From: PALSA-660 sp036508875
GTDB lineage: Bacteria; Actinomycetota; Coriobacteriia; Anaerosomatales; PALSA-660
Direction: 5' to 3'
Assembly (NCBI GenBank): GCA_036508875.1
Contig: DATCGP010000051.1
Coordinates: forward strand, 1-10,202
DNA: 10,202 bases
The notes under the pieces were generated by a model. The model did no database searches. It was not told the DNA's origin and worked only from the letters and a program-made list of their open reading frames with translations. The position numbers were made by a program, and so were the translations under genes. Of the stretch, positions 8,442 through 10,202 are shown one piece after another. Numbering within the stretch: the first letter of the stretch is position 1; the number at the start of each line of letters is the position of its first letter.

Positions 8442-8526
8442 TGGTGCGGGCGAGAGGGTTCGAACCTCCATGAGTCGCCTCACCGGGACCTAAACCCGGC
8501 GCGTCTGCCAATTCCGCCACGCCCGC
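8442..8526 (-). tRNA. tRNA-Leu (anticodon UAG)
   Basis: A class II tRNA with a variable arm. The acceptor stem is GCGGGCG/CGCCCGC, the anticodon stem CCGGG/CCCGG and the loop TTTAGGT, giving anticodon UAG for CUN leucine codons. The T-arm contains GGTTCGAACC. CCA is encoded (8442-8444). Last gene of the tRNA cluster before tig. Confidence 0.95.
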
Positions 8527-8538
8527 GCGCGAACAGAG

Positions 8539-8544
8539 ACTATA
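8539..8544 (-). promoter_or_regulatory. Candidate -10 box for tRNA-Leu
   Basis: TATAGT on the minus strand, 12 nt before the tRNA 5' end. No good -35 hexamer lies at 16-18 nt, so this is a weak call. It would give tRNA-Leu its own start just after the hairpin that follows tRNA-Lys. Confidence 0.3.
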
Positions 8545-8550
8545 CAACAT

Positions 8551-8585
8551 CAGGCCCGTTTCTCCGCTTGGGAGGAACGAGCCTG
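8551..8585 (-). terminator. Terminator-like hairpin after tRNA-Lys
   Basis: A 15-position stem with one mismatch and one wobble pair (outer arm CAGGC.../...GCCTG, 5-nt loop CAAGC) lies 13 nt after the tRNA-Lys CCA. The sequence after it, ATGTTGTATAG, is only moderately T-rich, so efficiency is uncertain. Confidence 0.5.
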
Positions 8586-8598
8586 AGGGTGAAGAGTG

Positions 8599-8674
8599 TG
8601 GTGGGCCGTATAGGGATCGAACCTATGACCTTGGGATTAAGAGTCCCCTGCTCTACCAGCTGAGCTAACGGCCC
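8599..8674 (-). tRNA. tRNA-Lys (anticodon CUU)
   Basis: Acceptor stem GGGCCGT/ACGGCCC, D-arm GCTC...GAGC, anticodon loop CTCTTAA giving CUU for AAG lysine codons, T-arm GGTTCGATCC, and encoded CCA (8599-8601). The outermost anticodon-stem pair is G27:A43, a mismatch; the other four pairs are sound. Confidence 0.95.
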
Positions 8675-8687
8675 CAAACGCTCGCCC

Positions 8688-8715
8688 ATTCTAGCGAATA
8701 GCCCTGACTGCGCAA
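8688..8715 (-). promoter_or_regulatory. Promoter in front of tRNA-Lys
   Basis: TTGCGC (8710-8715) and TAGAAT (8688-8693) are 16 nt apart on the minus strand, 13 nt before the tRNA 5' end and just after a terminator. This suggests tRNA-Lys starts a new transcript. Confidence 0.55.
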
Positions 8716-8742
8716 GTGTGGGAACGCGTCTTCGAGAACGAA

Positions 8743-8771
8743 ACGGCCCCACATCTTGGATGCGGAGCCGT
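8743..8771 (-). terminator. Intrinsic terminator after tRNA-His
   Basis: A 13-bp stem (ACGGCTCCGCATC paired with GATGTGGGGCCGT, two G-T wobbles) with a 3-nt loop is followed by TTCGTT, a short T-rich tail. It lies 13 nt after the tRNA-His CCA and would end the Pro-Gly-Arg-His transcript. Confidence 0.65.
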
Positions 8772-8784
8772 CGTAGAGATCATA

Positions 8785-8862
8785 TGGGGTGGGTAACGGG
8801 GCTCGAACCCGCGACCTTCGGAGCCACAGTCCGACGCTCTAACCAACTGAGCTACACCCACC
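8785..8862 (-). tRNA. tRNA-His (anticodon GUG)
   Basis: Acceptor stem GTGGGTG/TACCCAC, anticodon stem TCGGA/TCCGA with loop CTGTGGC giving GUG, T-arm GGTTCGAGCC. The histidine identity features are present: an encoded extra G at position -1 (8862) facing discriminator C73. CCA is encoded (8785-8787). Confidence 0.96.
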
Positions 8863-8865
8863 ATA

Positions 8866-8942
8866 TGGCACGCCCGGAGGGATTCGAACCCCCGACCTAG
8901 AGATTAGAAGTCTCCCGCTCTATCCAGCTGAGCTACGGGCGC
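8866..8942 (-). tRNA. tRNA-Arg (anticodon UCU)
   Basis: Acceptor stem GCGCCCG/CGGGCGT with a G1:U72 pair, D-arm GCTC...GAGC, anticodon loop CTTCTAA giving UCU for AGA/AGG codons, T-arm GGTTCGAATCC, discriminator G73 and encoded CCA. Only 3 nt separate it from tRNA-His, so these two are processed from one transcript. Confidence 0.96.
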
Positions 8943-8950
8943 ATATGAAG

Positions 8951-8993
8951 CGATGCCGCCCGGGCGCGAAGACACACACTACCTGCGGCATCG
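8951..8993 (-). other. 9-bp inverted repeat between tRNA-Gly and tRNA-Arg
   Basis: CGATGCCGC and GCGGCATCG are exact complements 25 nt apart in the 63-nt spacer. The candidate -10 box (8976-8981) lies in the loop, so the repeat could fold the spacer RNA of the Pro-Gly transcript or act as a protein site on the promoter. There is no strong T-run after it. Confidence 0.35.
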
Positions 8994-9005
8994 AAAGGTT
9001 GTCAA
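8976..9005 (-). promoter_or_regulatory. Internal promoter candidate before tRNA-Arg
   Basis: A perfect TTGACA -35 (9000-9005) abuts the tRNA-Gly CCA end. TAGTGT (8976-8981) follows after 18 nt as a mediocre -10. Transcription would begin near 8968, about 26 nt before tRNA-Arg. Confidence 0.45.
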
Positions 9006-9081
9006 TGGAGCGGGCGACCGGTCTCGAACCGGCAACATTCAGCTTGGAAGGCTGACACTCTACCAATTGAGTTACGCCCGC
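9006..9081 (-). tRNA. tRNA-Gly (anticodon UCC)
   Basis: Acceptor stem GCGGGCG/CGCCCGC, anticodon stem TCAGC/GCTGA with loop CTTCCAA giving UCC for GGA/GGG codons, T-arm GGTTCGAGACC, discriminator U and encoded CCA (9006-9008). Confidence 0.96.
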
Positions 9082-9087
9082 AGGTTT

Positions 9088-9164
9088 TGGTCGGGCCGGC
9101 CGGATTCGAACCGGCGACATCCTGCTCCCAAAGCAGGCACGCTACCAGACTGCGCCACGGCCCG
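9088..9164 (-). tRNA. tRNA-Pro (anticodon UGG)
   Basis: Acceptor stem CGGGCCG/CGGCCCG, anticodon stem CCTGC/GCAGG with loop TTTGGGA giving UGG, T-arm GGTTCGAATCC, discriminator A and encoded CCA (9088-9090). First tRNA of the cluster, 6 nt before tRNA-Gly. Confidence 0.96.
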
Positions 9165-9220
9165 GACCGGCCGTCTGCAACCGGCCACCACCTCCCCGAA
9201 GCGGCGAGGCAGCGCAGAAC

Positions 9221-9249
9221 AGTATAGGGAGGGGACGGGGGCGCGGCAA
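9221..9249 (-). promoter_or_regulatory. Main promoter of the tRNA cluster
   Basis: TTGCCG (9244-9249) and TATACT (9221-9226) are separated by 17 nt on the minus strand, about 57 nt before tRNA-Pro. This is the best promoter match in the window. The end of the insertion sequence lies 15 bp upstream of the -35 box, so any upstream activating sequence has been replaced by IS DNA. Confidence 0.7.
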
Positions 9250-9264
9250 ACGCTCACGTCAGCG

Positions 9265-9284
9265 GGTAGTGGGTCAGTTTGAAT
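9265..9284. repeat. IS1-like terminal end next to the transposase stop
   Basis: GGTAGTGGGTCAGTTTGAAT runs inward from the tRNA side and contains the transposase stop codon (9274-9276). IS1-family ends begin GGTAATG or GGTGATG, so GGTAGTG fits as the terminus. No matching inverted copy is visible at the other side, so the assignment rests on this one end. Confidence 0.5.
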
Positions 9285-10092
9285 CCAACAATCGTGCGAT
9301 CTCTTTGAGCGACCAGATGTGATCCGCCACACCGGCGGCCATCGCGGGAGTCATCGGGTAGGGCTTCGAGAGCGTCTTGTGTATCCGCGCGAAGTTGTGG
9401 TGCATGAAGTGTAGGCTCACGGCGGCTGCGAGGTTCTCGGCCTTCTTCGAGAAGCCGTTGGTCAGTCGAGTGAAGCGGCGCATCCCCATCCGCATGGTGA
9501 GGTTCTGGCGCTCAACGTAGCTGGTCGATATCTTCGCGTCGTCCGGGTTGCCTTGGATGGTGCGCTTCTCAATGCCGATGCACTCCACCGGCGAGTAGCG
9601 GCGCTCGTCTTCGGCGGTCCCGTAGAGCTTCTGGATGATCGCGTAGTCGATGTCGCACCCGAACACCGCTTCGACGGCGGTGAGGTATGCCGCATGGCCG
9701 TCCGTGCTCAACTGCACGCGGTTGCGCAGGCGGTTCGACACGTCCGACATGAACATGATCGCGTCGTCGGTGTCGCGCTGCCCGACTAGCCATGACGGGA
9801 CCAGCTTCGTGTCGGCGTCGATGGCGACCCACGTCCACACCGAACCGACGCCGACCAGCCCGCGCTGCTCTTCGGGAAGGTTCTTGTCCTTCGCGTAGAC
9901 GAACGACCATATCTCGTCGCACTGGATGTTCTCGCAGGGAAGGTCGCGCAGCACGCGATCCTGATACTCACTGCACGCCTGCCCGAGATCGACGAGCAGC
10001 TTGGTCACCGTGTTCTTCGCGGCACCGGTCACGCGGACAGTGGCCCGGATGCTCATGCCTTCGACGAGGCATCCGATGATCTGTGCGGCGAC
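9265..10092 (-). mobile_element. IS1-family-like insertion sequence, 5' end missing
   Basis: One transposase gene plus a plausible terminal repeat at 9265. The opposite end should hold a leader, a start codon and an inverted terminal repeat. Instead, homology to the transposase runs to about 10086-10092 and plus-strand methyltransferase sequence starts at once. The element is therefore a remnant or a rearranged copy, and target duplications cannot be checked. Confidence 0.65.
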
Positions 10093-10182
10093 ACCGATAT
10101 GCTGGCGTACCTTTCCATGATGGCGCCTCGCCTCATCAAGCTTCGGCGCGTTCTGAAGCCCACCGGCTCGCTGTACCTGCAT
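9274..10182 (-). CDS. IS1-family-like DDE transposase, N-terminus not native
   Basis: Would cut and join IS ends. The open frame is 302 aa. An HTH-like segment lies at 45-64 (SIRATVRVTGAAKNTVTKLL), followed by the DDE catalytic residues D89 (QCDEIWSF), D161 (STDGHAAY) and E224 (STSYVERQNLTMRM), then RRFTRLTNGFSKK and a C-terminal MTPA segment. It is a single ORF, unlike InsA-InsB' of classical IS1. Recognisable family sequence begins only near residue 31-33 (AQIIGCLVEG, about 10086-10092). Residues 1-30 are simply the antisense of a methyltransferase fragment. The only in-frame start codons are ATG 10182, in that foreign part, and ATG 10056 (M43), which would delete the start of the helix-turn-helix. 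Catalytic residues are intact but the native start is gone, so activity is doubtful and it may be a pseudogene. Confidence 0.8.
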   Translation of the reverse strand: MQVQRAGGLQNAPKLDEARRHHGKVRQHIGVAAQIIGCLVEGMSIRATVRVTGAAKNTVTKLLVDLGQACSEYQDRVLRDLPCENIQCDEIWSFVYAKDKNLPEEQRGLVGVGSVWTWVAIDADTKLVPSWLVGQRDTDDAIMFMSDVSNRLRNRVQLSTDGHAAYLTAVEAVFGCDIDYAIIQKLYGTAEDERRYSPVECIGIEKRTIQGNPDDAKISTSYVERQNLTMRMGMRRFTRLTNGFSKKAENLAAAVSLHFMHHNFARIHKTLSKPYPMTPAMAAGVADHIWSLKEIARLLDSN

Positions 10183-10202
10183 TGCGATCCGACGGCGAGC
10201 CA
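10087..10202 (+). pseudogene. Fragment of a site-specific DNA methyltransferase (N6/N4, beta-class-like)
   Basis: The plus strand reads 38 residues in one frame to the window edge: a segment DMLAYLSMMAPRL and then RRVLKPTGSLYLHCDPTAS. I recognise this as the conserved stretch between the DPPY motif and the C-terminal SAM-binding motif in DNA methyltransferases of the N6_N4_Mtase (PF01555) type, found in Mod subunits and orphan enzymes. The preceding N-terminal part, including DPPY, is absent here because transposase sequence takes over at about 10086-10096. The gene continues past the window, so the size of the remainder is unknown. Methylation would need the missing motif, so this copy is probably dead unless the join is an assembly artefact. 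Confidence 0.7.

Noticed and set aside
8442..9164. CRISPR-like repeats
   Set aside because: The recurring GGTTCGA and GCTCAG-like strings are T-arm and D-arm sequences of the six tRNA genes.
10089..10095. GGTGTCG on the minus strand as the second IS terminal repeat
   Set aside because: Beyond the first three bases it matches the end at 9265 poorly, and it would leave no room for a transposase start codon. Kept only as an alternative boundary.

Overview
The window is GC-rich bacterial chromosome in which almost everything is read from the minus strand. In transcription order (right to left) it holds a DNA-methyltransferase fragment on the plus strand at the right edge, an IS1-family-like transposase, six tRNA genes (Pro, Gly, Arg, His, Lys, Leu), tig-clpP-clpX, a two-gene toxin-antitoxin module, and valS-folC. 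High GC, near-consensus AGGAGG ribosome binding sites, GTG and TTG starts, a single clpP joined to clpX, and the tig/clpP/clpX ... valS/folC neighbourhood suggest an Actinobacteriota-like lineage. All six tRNA genes encode their CCA end, which fits a Coriobacteriia-type organism better than Streptomyces. The taxonomic guess is inference only.

Region 1-4123: folC (folylpolyglutamate/dihydrofolate synthase, cut by the window edge a few codons before its end) lies 21 nt after valS (valyl-tRNA synthetase), and the two are probably co-transcribed. The valS leader is about 100 nt long. It holds a -10-like box, a perfect 12-bp palindrome and a GC-rich hairpin, and no T-box was recognised.

Region 4124-5062: a compact ribbon-helix-helix antitoxin / GNAT toxin pair of the TacA-TacT type sits between the housekeeping operons, with its own promoter. 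The terminator of the clp operon lies just upstream.

Region 5063-8353: tig, clpP and clpX are packed with 4-nt and 8-nt gaps. They encode the ribosome-associated chaperone and the ClpXP protease. The clpP ribosome binding site lies inside the last tig codons.

Region 8354-9264: the tRNA cluster. Promoter-like and terminator-like sequences lie between the genes, so it appears to be several transcription units, with the main promoter in front of tRNA-Pro.

Region 9265-10202: a DDE transposase with one recognisable IS1-like end (GGTAGTG...) only 15 bp from the -35 box of the tRNA promoter. Its 5' end is not intact. Around 10086-10096 the transposase reading gives way to a plus-strand fragment of a beta-class N6/N4 DNA methyltransferase that runs off the window. 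This broken junction and the toxin-antitoxin module are the accessory features here. I do not see a convincing new multi-gene system.
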